NCBI RefSeq assembly: GCF_900114215.1
Contig: NZ_FOSG01000007.1
Location: forward strand, 1 to 64,000
DNA from: Streptomyces mangrovi
GTDB lineage: Bacteria; Actinomycetota; Actinomycetes; Streptomycetales; Streptomycetaceae
Direction of reading: 5' to 3'
DNA length: 64,000 bases
In this document: positions 15,847-23,677 of the stretch, piece by piece
Numbering within the stretch: position 1 is the stretch's first letter
How the letters are laid out: the number at the start of each line of letters is the position of its first letter
The notes under the pieces: generated by a model
The model's database searches: none
The model's input: only the letters and a program-made list of their open reading frames with translations
What the model was told of the DNA's origin: nothing
Made by a program: the position numbers and the translations under genes

Positions 15847-17609
15847 GCGGCGACTCCTCCCCGGTGGGCGCGGCCGGCCTCGACCAGCCGCGTGTAGACG
15901 CCCCCGGCCTCGGCCAGGCCGGCGTGCTCGCCGACGGCGTCCACCCGCCCCCGGTCGAGGACGACGATGCGGTCGGCGTGCCGGACGGCCGAGAGCCGGT
16001 GGGCGACCACCAGGACGGTCCGGCCGCTCGCGGCGTTCACCAGTTCGCGGACGATCTGCGCCTCCCGGCGTTCGTCGACCGAGCTGGTGGCCTCGTCGAG
16101 GACGAGTACCGGTGCGTCGGCCAGCAGGGCCCGGGCCAGCGCCAGCCGCTGGCGCTGGCCGCCGGACAGGGTGGCGCCGCGCTCGCCGAGGACGGTGGCG
16201 TAGCCGTCGGGGAGGGCGGCGATCTCGTCGTGGACGCCGGCGGCGCGCGCCGCGTCGGCCAGTTCGCCGTCCGTGGCGTCCGGCCGGGCCAGGCGCAGGT
16301 TGGCGGCGATGGTGTCGTGGAAGAGGTAGGTCTCCTGGGAGACCACGGCGATGCCCTGCCGCAGCGAGTCCAACGCGTATGCGGTCGTGGGGAGCCCGTC
16401 GAGGGCGATCCGGCCCGCCTGCGGGTCGTGGTGGCGCAGGAGCAGGGCCAGGAGGGTGGACTTGCCGGCGCCGGAGGGGCCGACGATCGCGGTGGTCCGT
16501 CCGGCCGGCGCGGTGAAGGAGACACCGCGCAGGACGGGGTCCTTCGCACCGCCGTAGGTGAATTCGACGTTCTCGAAGCGCAGTTCGGGCGGCCCCGGCC
16601 AGTGCGCGGGCACCGTCCCGGCGTCGCGGACGGCCGGCTCGGCGGTGCGCAGCGCCGCGATTCCGTCCGCGGCCGAGGCCCCCAGGTATCCGGCGTGCCA
16701 CTCGCGGGCCAGGTCCCGCACCGGCCGGAAGCACTCGGAGGCCAGCAGCAGCGCCAGATAGGTGCCGGTCGCCGCGGTGGATCCGGTGACGGCCGACCAG
16801 CACGCCAGGAGCGCGGCGGCCGCGGTGCCGCCCTGGACGGCGAGGTCGGTGATGCCGGTGTCGGCCAGGGAGACCCGCAGCTTGGCGACCGTCGCCCGGT
16901 GCAGCGCCGCCGAGCGCTCCTCCAGGCGCTCGCGGGTGCGGCCGACCGCGCCGGCGGCGCGCAGGGCGGGCATGCCCTGGAGGGCCTCCAGGTAGTCGGC
17001 GCCCAGCCCTTCGTAGGTGTCCCAGTGCTCCCTGCCGCGCCGGGCCAGCAGCCGGTCCCAGGCGCGCGGCCCGCACAGGGCGAGCAGCAGGGCGGGGACG
17101 AGGCCGAGGAGCGCCACCGGTTCCACGGCGGCCAGGACGGCGAGCACCAGGGGAGGCACGGTCAGGGTCACCAGAAGCTGGGGCAGGTAGCGGGAGACAT
17201 AGGCGTCGACGCCCTCCACCCCGTCGACGAGGGTGGTGCGCACCGCCCCGGCGCGCGCCGGGGCTCCCCCGGACCGGGGGGCGGACGAGGCCAGGTGCGC
17301 GGGTCCCAGTCGGCCGAGGCGGCACAGGAGTTCGTCCCGCAGGGCCACCCGCACCCGGGCCCCGGCGCGGGTGGCGGTGCGCCGCTGCCGGACGGCGAGC
17401 CCGGCACGGGCGGCGACGGCGGCGAGTACGGCGGCCGGCAGCCACGGGAGCCTGCCGGTCTGCCCGCGGGCCAGGTCGGCGAGCGCGACGGCCAGCAGCG
17501 CGGCCTGTGCCAGGTGGGTGAGGGTGACGGCGCCCTGCAGGAGGGTGGCCGCCAGCAGGGGGCGCCGTGCGCGCAGCGCGGCACGGCGCAGTTCGGGGTG
17601 GACGATCAC
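15843..17609 (-). CDS. ABC exporter half-transporter (permease-ATPase fusion), CydD-like
   Basis: A 588-residue partner of the downstream half-transporter. The membrane domain occupies roughly residues 1-320. The ATPase has Walker A GPSGAGKST, signature LSGGQRQRLALARALL, Walker B VLVLDEATSS and H-loop VAHRLS. The GTG at 17609 overlaps the stop of the SagB-type gene (GTGA) and is preceded by GAGGAGAAC. The subunit pair resembles CydDC thiol exporters in layout, but operon context points to peptide or metallophore export. Confidence 0.9.
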   Translation of the reverse strand: MIVHPELRRAALRARRPLLAATLLQGAVTLTHLAQAALLAVALADLARGQTGRLPWLPAAVLAAVAARAGLAVRQRRTATRAGARVRVALRDELLCRLGRLGPAHLASSAPRSGGAPARAGAVRTTLVDGVEGVDAYVSRYLPQLLVTLTVPPLVLAVLAAVEPVALLGLVPALLLALCGPRAWDRLLARRGREHWDTYEGLGADYLEALQGMPALRAAGAVGRTRERLEERSAALHRATVAKLRVSLADTGITDLAVQGGTAAAALLACWSAVTGSTAATGTYLALLLASECFRPVRDLAREWHAGYLGASAADGIAALRTAEPAVRDAGTVPAHWPGPPELRFENVEFTYGGAKDPVLRGVSFTAPAGRTTAIVGPSGAGKSTLLALLLRHHDPQAGRIALDGLPTTAYALDSLRQGIAVVSQETYLFHDTIAANLRLARPDATDGELADAARAAGVHDEIAALPDGYATVLGERGATLSGGQRQRLALARALLADAPVLVLDEATSSVDERREAQIVRELVNAASGRTVLVVAHRLSAVRHADRIVVLDRGRVDAVGEHAGLAEAGGVYTRLVEAGRAHRGGVAA

Positions 17610-18736
17610 GTGGTGTTCTCCTCGTCGGCGTGGCGGGTGCCGAGGGCCAGTGCGTGGACGATCCAGTCCCGGCCCGGCGCGCCGCCGAGGGCGGCGCCGA
17701 GGTCCGCCTGTTGCCAGGAGCCGACGGGCCGGGCGGCCAGTCCGTGGCGCAGGGCGGCCAGTTGGGCCAGGTGGACGGCGAATCCGGCCCGCAGATGGGT
17801 GCGGCGGATGTGCGGCGCGTCGGCGTCCGCGGGGCAGCCGTGGGCGAGCAGGACGGCGCCGGCGCCGGCGATCCAGGCCTGGCCCGCGGCCCAGGCCGCC
17901 AGTGTCGGGCGGGCCTCTCCGGCGGCGTACCGGCGCACCTCCGTGCCGTCGGCGGCCGGCTCGACCAGGCCGGGGTCCGGTGGTCCGACGGCGGCGCACC
18001 AGCGCAGTTCGCCGCCTCCCGCCCGGGCGGCGGCGGCCAGGACGGCCCGCAGCGCGCCCGGGGGCGGGGCGCCCGTCAGCGGTGGCGGGTCGCTGCGGCG
18101 GGCCCGCAGTTCGGCGGGGGTGGGTGTGTCCCGCGGCGGTGGTGTGCCGCCGGGCGGAGGGATGCGCACGGTGGCCAGTGGGTTCTCGGCGAGTCCGTCC
18201 AGGCGGACCTCGGGCTCGCCACAGCCCAGCGCGCGGGCGGCGAGGAGGAGCGCCGCGGCGGCGTGCCCGGTGTCCAGCAGCAGCAGCGGCCAGGCCCGGT
18301 GGCCGTAGTGGGAGACCGTGCGCCGGGCGGTGACGGACAGGCGGGTGGTCATGCCCGCCGGTGTGCCGCCGGGTGGCCGGCCGAGGCGGTGCACGCGGTG
18401 GCGCAGCGGGTCGTAGCCGTAGCGGCCGGGCGGCAGGGAGCAGTCGGTTCCCACGGCCAGTTCGGCGTCCACCGGGTGCAGCGCGCCGGCGGAGGGTGCG
18501 GGCCGCAGGCGCCCGGAGCCGTCCGGGGCGGCCAGGGACAGGCGCAGTACGGCGTCCAGATCGATCTCTCCCACGGCCGCGCCCGGGATGGGCAGCGGTG
18601 GCCCGGGCCAGGCCCGGGCGGCGGGGCCGGCGGGCGTGTCCGGGCCGGGGGGCTCGGGGGACCGGGCGAGGGCGAGGGCGGCGACGAGATCCGCCGGGTG
18701 GTCGCCGGAGGTGTGTTCCGCACAGGTGTGTTCCAT
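17606..18736 (-). CDS. SagB-type dehydrogenase (azoline oxidase, nitroreductase fold)
   Basis: A 376-residue protein of the SagB/McbC family, which uses FMN to oxidise azolines to azoles in RiPPs. The typical PSAGALHPVDAEL lies near residue 80. A C-terminal segment AGFAVHLAQLAALRHGLAARPVGSW matches the family end. It follows the YcaO gene after ten bases and precedes the exporter. Its presence implies that some heterocycles are aromatised. FMN-contact residues cannot be fully checked by eye. Confidence 0.82.
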   Translation of the reverse strand: MEHTCAEHTSGDHPADLVAALALARSPEPPGPDTPAGPAARAWPGPPLPIPGAAVGEIDLDAVLRLSLAAPDGSGRLRPAPSAGALHPVDAELAVGTDCSLPPGRYGYDPLRHRVHRLGRPPGGTPAGMTTRLSVTARRTVSHYGHRAWPLLLLDTGHAAAALLLAARALGCGEPEVRLDGLAENPLATVRIPPPGGTPPPRDTPTPAELRARRSDPPPLTGAPPPGALRAVLAAAARAGGGELRWCAAVGPPDPGLVEPAADGTEVRRYAAGEARPTLAAWAAGQAWIAGAGAVLLAHGCPADADAPHIRRTHLRAGFAVHLAQLAALRHGLAARPVGSWQQADLGAALGGAPGRDWIVHALALGTRHADEENTT

Positions 18737-18746
18737 GGCGCGGCCC

Positions 18747-20126
18747 TCACATGTGGGGCGGGGGTGCCAGGGTGAAGTCCTCCGGCCCGGTGGGGGCGGT
18801 CGTACGCCAGCCCCGCCCGACGGCGGCGTCGGCCAGGCGCGGGCAGCCGAAGTACCCGAAGGCGGCCGGGGCGTTCGGCAGGAGCCCGGAGACCAGGACG
18901 CGGGCGACGCGCAGCGGGGTCTCGGCCACGTCCTCGGTGGTGAGGTCGAACGCCATGACGCGGTGACCGCGTTCGCGCAGCGCGCGCTCCAGCCCCTCCC
19001 GGCTGCCGGGCTCGACCGCGCCGATGGGCACCGTCCCGAGCGCGGGCTCGGTGAAGCGCCGGGCCTGGGGAGCCATCCGCTCGTCCAGCCACACCTGTAC
19101 GTGCGCTCCCAGGTCCCGCACGTGCTCGAACTCCTCGCCGCAGGCGTCGAGGTAGCGGCGGTCGGCGCGGTGGTCCAGGTAGAGCCCGCGGGCGAGCAGG
19201 CCGGCCTCGACGGCCTGGAACACCCAGCCGTCGGGGTCGGTCAGGCCCTGGGTGAAGACCCAGGTGTGGACGGCCTCCAGCACGGCCTTGCGGGCGGCCT
19301 CGGCCGGGTCGTACTTGCAGGCGAATCCGGCGGCGTACAGGCCCAGGCGGGGGTCGTGGACGAGCGCGGCCATGCAGGGGGCGAACTCCGAGGGCATCTC
19401 GACGAGATGGAGGTCGAGCGCGGCCCCGGCGAGGTCGTCGGTGAGGCCGGGCACGCCGGCCGGGTCGATGCCGCGCGCCGGTCCGTCCAGGTGCCACCAC
19501 AGCTCCAGGGCGTCGCGTTCGACGATCTCCAGCAGGCCGCGTTCGACCGCGTCGTCGAAGCCCTGGCCGGTGGCGATGCCGGCGTAGTTGAGGTGGTGGG
19601 TGCGGGGCAGGGAGCGCAACTCTCCCTGGCGCCAGTTGAGGTGGGTGAGCGCGACCGGTGCCCAGACCTCGGCGGTCGTTCCGTCGGGCAGGTGCTCGGT
19701 GCCGCGTGTCCACAGGGCCGGGGTGTCGTCGGTGAGGGGGCGGTAGGGGAACCTCTCCCGGGCGTACTGCCACGGCGCGTAGGCCGGCAGCTCCCCCGGT
19801 CCGTACAGCCGCAGCCCCTTGTCGGCCAGTTCGGCGGCCGTGGCGTGCAGCGGGGCGTCCGGGTGGCCGGGCGGCGGTACGCGGTTGCCGCAGTAACGTT
19901 CCACCCCCTCGGCGACCGCGGCGAGGTGAGCCTGTTCGGGGTCGCCGAAGGTAGTGCCCAGGGAGACCCGGTCGGCGGGCCACAGGCCGAGTCTGCGCGC
20001 GTCGGATATCTCGGCCGTGAACGCGGTGTAGCGGGGCGGCGCGCCCGCGGGGTGCTCGACGGGCTTGACCTTGCGGACGACGCCGCAGACGGGGTCGACC
20101 AGGGCCTGGAGCGGCAGCGCGGTCAT
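18747..20126 (-). CDS. YcaO-type cyclodehydratase (TOMM D protein)
   Basis: A 459-residue YcaO enzyme. YcaO proteins use ATP to phosphorylate the peptide backbone so that Ser, Thr or Cys side chains cyclise to azolines. Visible are SLGTTFGDPEQAHLAAVAEGVERY (first ATP-binding region with Glu residues) and RGLLEIVERDALELWW (the ExxERD motif). A proline-containing C-terminal tail ends PPPHM, as in heterocycle-forming YcaOs. ATG 20126 overlaps the hydrolase stop by ATGA. With the adjacent RRE/E1-like protein it should form the cyclodehydratase. Confidence 0.9.
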   Translation of the reverse strand: MTALPLQALVDPVCGVVRKVKPVEHPAGAPPRYTAFTAEISDARRLGLWPADRVSLGTTFGDPEQAHLAAVAEGVERYCGNRVPPPGHPDAPLHATAAELADKGLRLYGPGELPAYAPWQYARERFPYRPLTDDTPALWTRGTEHLPDGTTAEVWAPVALTHLNWRQGELRSLPRTHHLNYAGIATGQGFDDAVERGLLEIVERDALELWWHLDGPARGIDPAGVPGLTDDLAGAALDLHLVEMPSEFAPCMAALVHDPRLGLYAAGFACKYDPAEAARKAVLEAVHTWVFTQGLTDPDGWVFQAVEAGLLARGLYLDHRADRRYLDACGEEFEHVRDLGAHVQVWLDERMAPQARRFTEPALGTVPIGAVEPGSREGLERALRERGHRVMAFDLTTEDVAETPLRVARVLVSGLLPNAPAAFGYFGCPRLADAAVGRGWRTTAPTGPEDFTLAPPPHM

Positions 20127-21604
20127 CGCAGGATCTCCTCGGCGGGTTCGGTGGGGGCGGGGCGGGACGGAAGTACGTGCAGCAGCAGGGCCACGCTGCC
20201 GGGGTCGACCTCCCGCCGGGAGGCGAGCAGCCGCTCGGCGGTCATCGGGTCCTCCCCGGTGTGCGGGTTGCGGGCGTGGGCCGGGAAGTGGTGTCCGGAG
20301 ATCTCCAGGCGCAGCCGGGTGCCCGCCCGCAGTCGGCGCGCGATCCGGCCCAGGCCGATGGTGAACTCCGCTTCCCGGCCGGGTGGTTCCTCGCGCCGGA
20401 CGATGCCGGTGGCCAGTCGCTCGGCCCTGCCGTCCGGGGTGAGGGCGACGAGCCGGGCGGCCCAGTCGGCGGACGGGGTGCCGGCCGCGGCCCGCAGCCG
20501 TATCCGCGCGGGGCCGACCGCGTCGAGCGGGCGGGGCAGCGGTGGGGTGACCAGCAGACACCGGTCGGGCGTTCCGGTGGTGGGGACGGTGAGAGCGTCG
20601 GAGCGGACGGGGCGTTCGGGATCGGCGGTGAAGGCGCGGCCGTGCAGGAGCCGCGGCCGCTGGGTGCGCGGCTCGCCCTCGGTGCCGGCGGGCAGCCACC
20701 GGTCGGCGCCGCCCAGCGCCAGCGCGCCGCGGTGTCCGGGGGCGAGTTCACCGGCGAGGGCTCGGTGGGCCCAGCCGGCGTACAGCTCACCGAGGTTCAC
20801 CCGGTGGGCTGGTCCGGCGCCGGGACCGGGCGCGGTGGTCAGGCCGTGTCCCCAGGGGCCCGCCAGCAGCCGCGCCGAGGGGCCTCCCCAGGCGCGCCAC
20901 AGGGCTTCGGTGTCCTCGGCGAAGGGGTCGTGGAGGCCGCCCACCGCGAGCAGGGGGACCGTCGCGTGTGCCGCCCGCGACACCGGGCGGCCCCGGTCGC
21001 GGCGGTGCCACAGGCCCGCCCAGGAGGGCAGGTCCCGGCCCAGCCGCTCGGGCAGGCCGGTCAGCGGCAGGTGGTCGAGCAGGCCGGGGTCGGCGGCGAG
21101 GGCCTTCTCCAGGGCGTTCTCGTCGGAGTCGCTCCGGTCGCCGTGGGCGGCCCACCATCCGGCACGGGCCAGCAACCGCTCCACACCGGAGGGTTCGCGC
21201 GCGGTCTCGGCGGCGCCGAGGGCGGGTACGGCGGCGAGGACGGCGTCGGGGCGGGCGTCCCCGGGCGCGTCGAGGGCGAGGACGAGGGCGCAGTGGGCGG
21301 CGTAGGAGGCGCCGGCGGCCACCAGCCGGCCGTCGCTCCACGGCTGCCGCCGGATCCAGCGGGCGGCCTCCGCCCCGTCGGCGGTCTCGTGCTCGTACGG
21401 CTGCCAGCGCCCCGGCGAGGCGAACCGGCCGCGTACGTCCTGGACGACGGCGGCGAACCCGTGGCGGGCCCAGCCGCTCGCCTCGGCCCGGTGCCGCAGG
21501 CGGTCGTACGGGGTGCGCAGGAGGACCGCGGGGAAGGGGCCGCGGCCCGCGGGGAGGCGGAGGTCGGTGGCCAGTCCCCCGACGGTGGCGCCGGACGGCG
21601 TCAT
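20123..21604 (-). CDS. CocE/NonD-type alpha/beta hydrolase in the RiPP operon
   Basis: A 493-residue CocE/X-Pro-dipeptidyl-peptidase-like hydrolase. It has the entry motif LLRTPYDRLRHR, a QDVRGRFASPG turn, nucleophile elbow GASYAAH, acid motif GGLHDPFAEDT and the histidine motif GPWGHG. A C-terminal jelly-roll domain (FTIGLGRIARRLRAGTRLRLEISG) completes the fold. No signal peptide is present. In this context it could remove the leader or trim the peptide, or hydrolyse an ester or amide in the product. Coupled by ATGA to its neighbours on both sides. Confidence 0.83.
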   Translation of the reverse strand: MTPSGATVGGLATDLRLPAGRGPFPAVLLRTPYDRLRHRAEASGWARHGFAAVVQDVRGRFASPGRWQPYEHETADGAEAARWIRRQPWSDGRLVAAGASYAAHCALVLALDAPGDARPDAVLAAVPALGAAETAREPSGVERLLARAGWWAAHGDRSDSDENALEKALAADPGLLDHLPLTGLPERLGRDLPSWAGLWHRRDRGRPVSRAAHATVPLLAVGGLHDPFAEDTEALWRAWGGPSARLLAGPWGHGLTTAPGPGAGPAHRVNLGELYAGWAHRALAGELAPGHRGALALGGADRWLPAGTEGEPRTQRPRLLHGRAFTADPERPVRSDALTVPTTGTPDRCLLVTPPLPRPLDAVGPARIRLRAAAGTPSADWAARLVALTPDGRAERLATGIVRREEPPGREAEFTIGLGRIARRLRAGTRLRLEISGHHFPAHARNPHTGEDPMTAERLLASRREVDPGSVALLLHVLPSRPAPTEPAEEILR

Positions 21605-22488
21605 CCGTTCTTCCCCGGTGCCGGGGTGACCTCGGGCATCGGGGCGACCGCGGGCACGGGGAGGACGGGGTGCTCGGTGACCGTCAGGGTACGCAGGTCC
21701 ACGCGTCTGAGCCGGCGCCGTGCCGGGAGGGCGGTCTCCTCGGGGGTGCCGGTGGCCCACCGCAGCAGGTCGTCGGCGAGCAGTGCCGCGAGCAGGCCCG
21801 CGGCGGAAGGGGTGAGTCCGGCCGGCGCGCCGGTGGCACGGGGTCCGCTCCAGTAGGCGGCCAGTTCCCGGTGGGCGGGGGTGGCGGCGAGCCGGCGGGC
21901 CCTGACATGGGCCGAGGTGACGTCCTCGGGAGCGGCGGCGAGCGGCTCGACGTACGCCTGCCGGCCCTCGCGGTGGCAGCGCAGCCAGGCGACGCCGTGT
22001 GCGGGCAACCGGTCCGCGGCGTCCCACAGTCCGTCGGGCACGGGTCCGTCCAGGCACCACACGACGGCGGCGGGGTCGTCGTGGAGCAGATCGTCCGGGC
22101 CGTCCGGGCCGTCCGGGCCGTCCGGCGACGCGCCGGGGACGGCCGCCGGAGCGGTGCGCGGCCGGGCGCCCAGTGCGGTCAGCTGGGCGGCGAGCGGTTC
22201 GGTCAGCACCGGGTCGCCCAGCAGGCGGACGTTCTGGCGGGCGGCGGGCCACTCCGGGCTCGGCGAACCGTCCGTCAGATAGCCGGCCTCCTCGAACGCC
22301 TTGACGACCCGGCTCTGTTCCCCGTCCGCCGGCGCTCCCGCGGCGCCGGAGAGAAGGGTGAACAGGGCGTCCTCGTCCGCGCCCCGTGTCCTGACGCCGA
22401 GGAACTCCCCCTCGGGGGTGCGGACGGCGAGGCCCCGCCCGGGTACGGCGACGACCTCGACACCGGGTGCGAGCTGACTGCGGGACAC
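21601..22488 (-). CDS. TOMM precursor-binding E1/RRE-like protein (YcaO partner)
   Basis: A 295-residue protein that looks like a minimal cyclodehydratase partner. Residues about 1-75 resemble a PqqD-like RiPP recognition element (winged helix ending EEAGYLTDG). The rest resembles a degenerate ThiF/E1 domain without a clear ATP site. It starts at GTG 22488 behind a strong AGGAGGACC site. A Gly-Pro-Asp repeat (9-bp units at 22093-22125) forms a linker near residue 125. Expected role: bind the leader of the small peptide and present it to YcaO. Confidence 0.75.
   Translation of the reverse strand: MSRSQLAPGVEVVAVPGRGLAVRTPEGEFLGVRTRGADEDALFTLLSGAAGAPADGEQSRVVKAFEEAGYLTDGSPSPEWPAARQNVRLLGDPVLTEPLAAQLTALGARPRTAPAAVPGASPDGPDGPDGPDDLLHDDPAAVVWCLDGPVPDGLWDAADRLPAHGVAWLRCHREGRQAYVEPLAAAPEDVTSAHVRARRLAATPAHRELAAYWSGPRATGAPAGLTPSAAGLLAALLADDLLRWATGTPEETALPARRRLRRVDLRTLTVTEHPVLPVPAVAPMPEVTPAPGKNG
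22093..22125. repeat. 9-bp tandem repeats coding a Gly-Pro-Asp linker
   Basis: The unit GTCCGGGCC is repeated three full times plus a partial copy. It is in frame and codes a GPD linker between the two halves of the E1-like protein. Confidence 0.9.
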
Positions 22489-22544
22489 GGCGGTCCTCCT
22501 GGAAGCGGGTTGACGGGGAGCCGGCGGTAGGGCGGCGGGACGGG

Positions 22545-22580
22545 CGTGGGTCCGCCCGGATGGCGCCGGGCGGACCCACG
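22545..22580 (-). terminator. hairpin between precursor gene and E1-like gene
   Basis: Perfect 15-bp arms (22545-22559 and 22566-22580) with a 6-base loop begin about 32 bases after the precursor stop. In RiPP operons such a stem often acts as a partial terminator or transcript stabiliser, giving far more precursor than enzyme mRNA. Confidence 0.75.
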
Positions 22581-22611
22581 ATCGGGGGCTGGGCCCCCGC
22601 TTGCTTCTCGC

Positions 22612-22725
22612 TTACTCCTCGGTGTCCTCGAAGGGGTTCTCGACGAGGGCGTTGGAGTGGGAGGCCGAGTCGTGGGCCAGCTGGCCCGGGTCGGCGATCG
22701 GCGCGAAGACCTGCTCGTTGTCCAT
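22612..22725 (-). CDS. putative RiPP precursor peptide, 37 residues
   Basis: A short gene with ATG at 22725 behind AAGGAGAG and a TAA stop at 22612. The peptide begins MDNEQVFAPIADPGQ, has a central AHDSASHSNALVE, and ends acidic, NPFEDTEE. It contains no cysteine, three Ser, one Thr and two His. Position directly before the RRE/E1-like gene, with a Zur-like box 62 bases upstream and a hairpin downstream, is typical of a precursor gene. The Ser residues flanked by His could become oxazol(in)es next to imidazoles, a plausible zinc ligand set, but the leader/core boundary is not evident. No other peptide gene was found in the operon. Confidence 0.72.
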   Translation of the reverse strand: MDNEQVFAPIADPGQLAHDSASHSNALVENPFEDTEE

Positions 22726-22782
22726 GAACTCTCCTTGTTCGTAAGGGAGGTACGGCGTTCGGACGAGCGCCGCGCTCACACT

Positions 22783-23658
22783 CTAGTGAATATGATTTTC
22801 ATATTCTATACCTGGGAGAGGGTGATCTGGGTAACACACCGGCCATCCCCCCTCGGGATCCCGGCCGACCCGCCCGGCCACCTTCAGCACATCCGCCAGC
22901 AGCTCCGGCGTGACCACCTCCCGCGGCGGCCCGTCGGCCACCACACGGCCGTCCCGCAGCGCGACGATCCGCTCGGCGAACCGGGCCGCGTGGGCCAGGT
23001 CGTGCAGCACCATCACCACGGTGAGCCCGCGCTCCTCGCGCAGCCGGACCACCGTCCGCAGCACGTCGAGCTGGTGGTGCAGGTCCAGGTAGGTGGTCGG
23101 CTCGTCGAGCAGCAGGACGCGGGTGTCCTGGGCCAGTGCCATCGCCAGCCGCACCCGCTGCCGCTCGCCCCCCGACAGCGCGTCGACGTCGCGGTCGGCC
23201 CACCCCTCCACGCCGACGTCCCGCAGCGCCCGGCGTACGACGGGGTCGTCGCCCCCGCGCAGCATGCCCAGCGGGCCGCGGGCCGCGTACCGCCCCTGCC
23301 GCACCAGGTGGCCCACCGTCATCCCCGGCACGGCGGGCGCGGACTGGTGCAGCAGCGCCACCCTCCGGGCCGTGGCGCGCCGGGACAGCCGGGCCAGGTC
23401 GTCCCCGCCGAGCAGTACGCGCCCCTCGTCCGGCCGCAGCAGCCCGGCGGCCAGCCGCAGCAGGGTCGACTTGCCGCAGCCGTTGAGGCCGATGAGGGCG
23501 GTCAGCTCGCCCGGCCGGACGGTCATGTCGACGCCCCGCAGCACGGGCCGCTCCGGATATCCGAAGCGGACCCCCTCGATACGGATCCCCACGGATCCGG
23601 ATTCGGTGTCGGCGCCGGTATCGGTGTCGGTGTCGGAGACGGATTTGGTGCCGGTCAA
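22783..23658 (-). CDS. ABC transporter ATPase, FecE/FepC-like (metallophore or zinc uptake)
   Basis: A 291-residue importer ATPase with Walker A GLNGCGKST, signature LSGGERQRVRLAMAL, Walker B VLLLDEPTTYLD and switch VLHDLAHA. It matches the iron-siderophore/cobalamin ATPase family. The N terminus has a Thr-Asp repeat tail. The final residues EYENHIH use very AT-rich codons (TAT, AAT, CAT, ATT), explained by the overlapping Zur-like palindrome. It follows the two permease genes in the same leftward operon. Confidence 0.92.
   Translation of the reverse strand: MTGTKSVSDTDTDTGADTESGSVGIRIEGVRFGYPERPVLRGVDMTVRPGELTALIGLNGCGKSTLLRLAAGLLRPDEGRVLLGGDDLARLSRRATARRVALLHQSAPAVPGMTVGHLVRQGRYAARGPLGMLRGGDDPVVRRALRDVGVEGWADRDVDALSGGERQRVRLAMALAQDTRVLLLDEPTTYLDLHHQLDVLRTVVRLREERGLTVVMVLHDLAHAARFAERIVALRDGRVVADGPPREVVTPELLADVLKVAGRVGRDPEGGWPVCYPDHPLPGIEYENHIH
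22787..22806 (-). promoter_or_regulatory. Zur-like box embedded in the end of the ATPase gene
   Basis: 22787-22801 reads TGAATATGATTTTCA, one mismatch from the Streptomyces Zur consensus TGANAATGATTTTCA. It is part of a perfect palindrome at 22788-22806 (8-bp arms, 3-base centre). It overlaps the last codons of the ABC ATPase and lies 62 bases upstream of the precursor ATG. A possible -10 TAGAGT (minus strand, about 22785-22780) is adjacent. Confidence 0.75.
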
Positions 23659-23677
23659 CGGGCTTTCTCCTTCGGTT

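Noticed and set aside
14092..17445. 1117-residue minus-strand frame covering both ABC genes
   Set aside because: Only the part from 15846 downwards is real. The upstream extension is Arg/Pro-rich out-of-frame translation of the second ABC gene.
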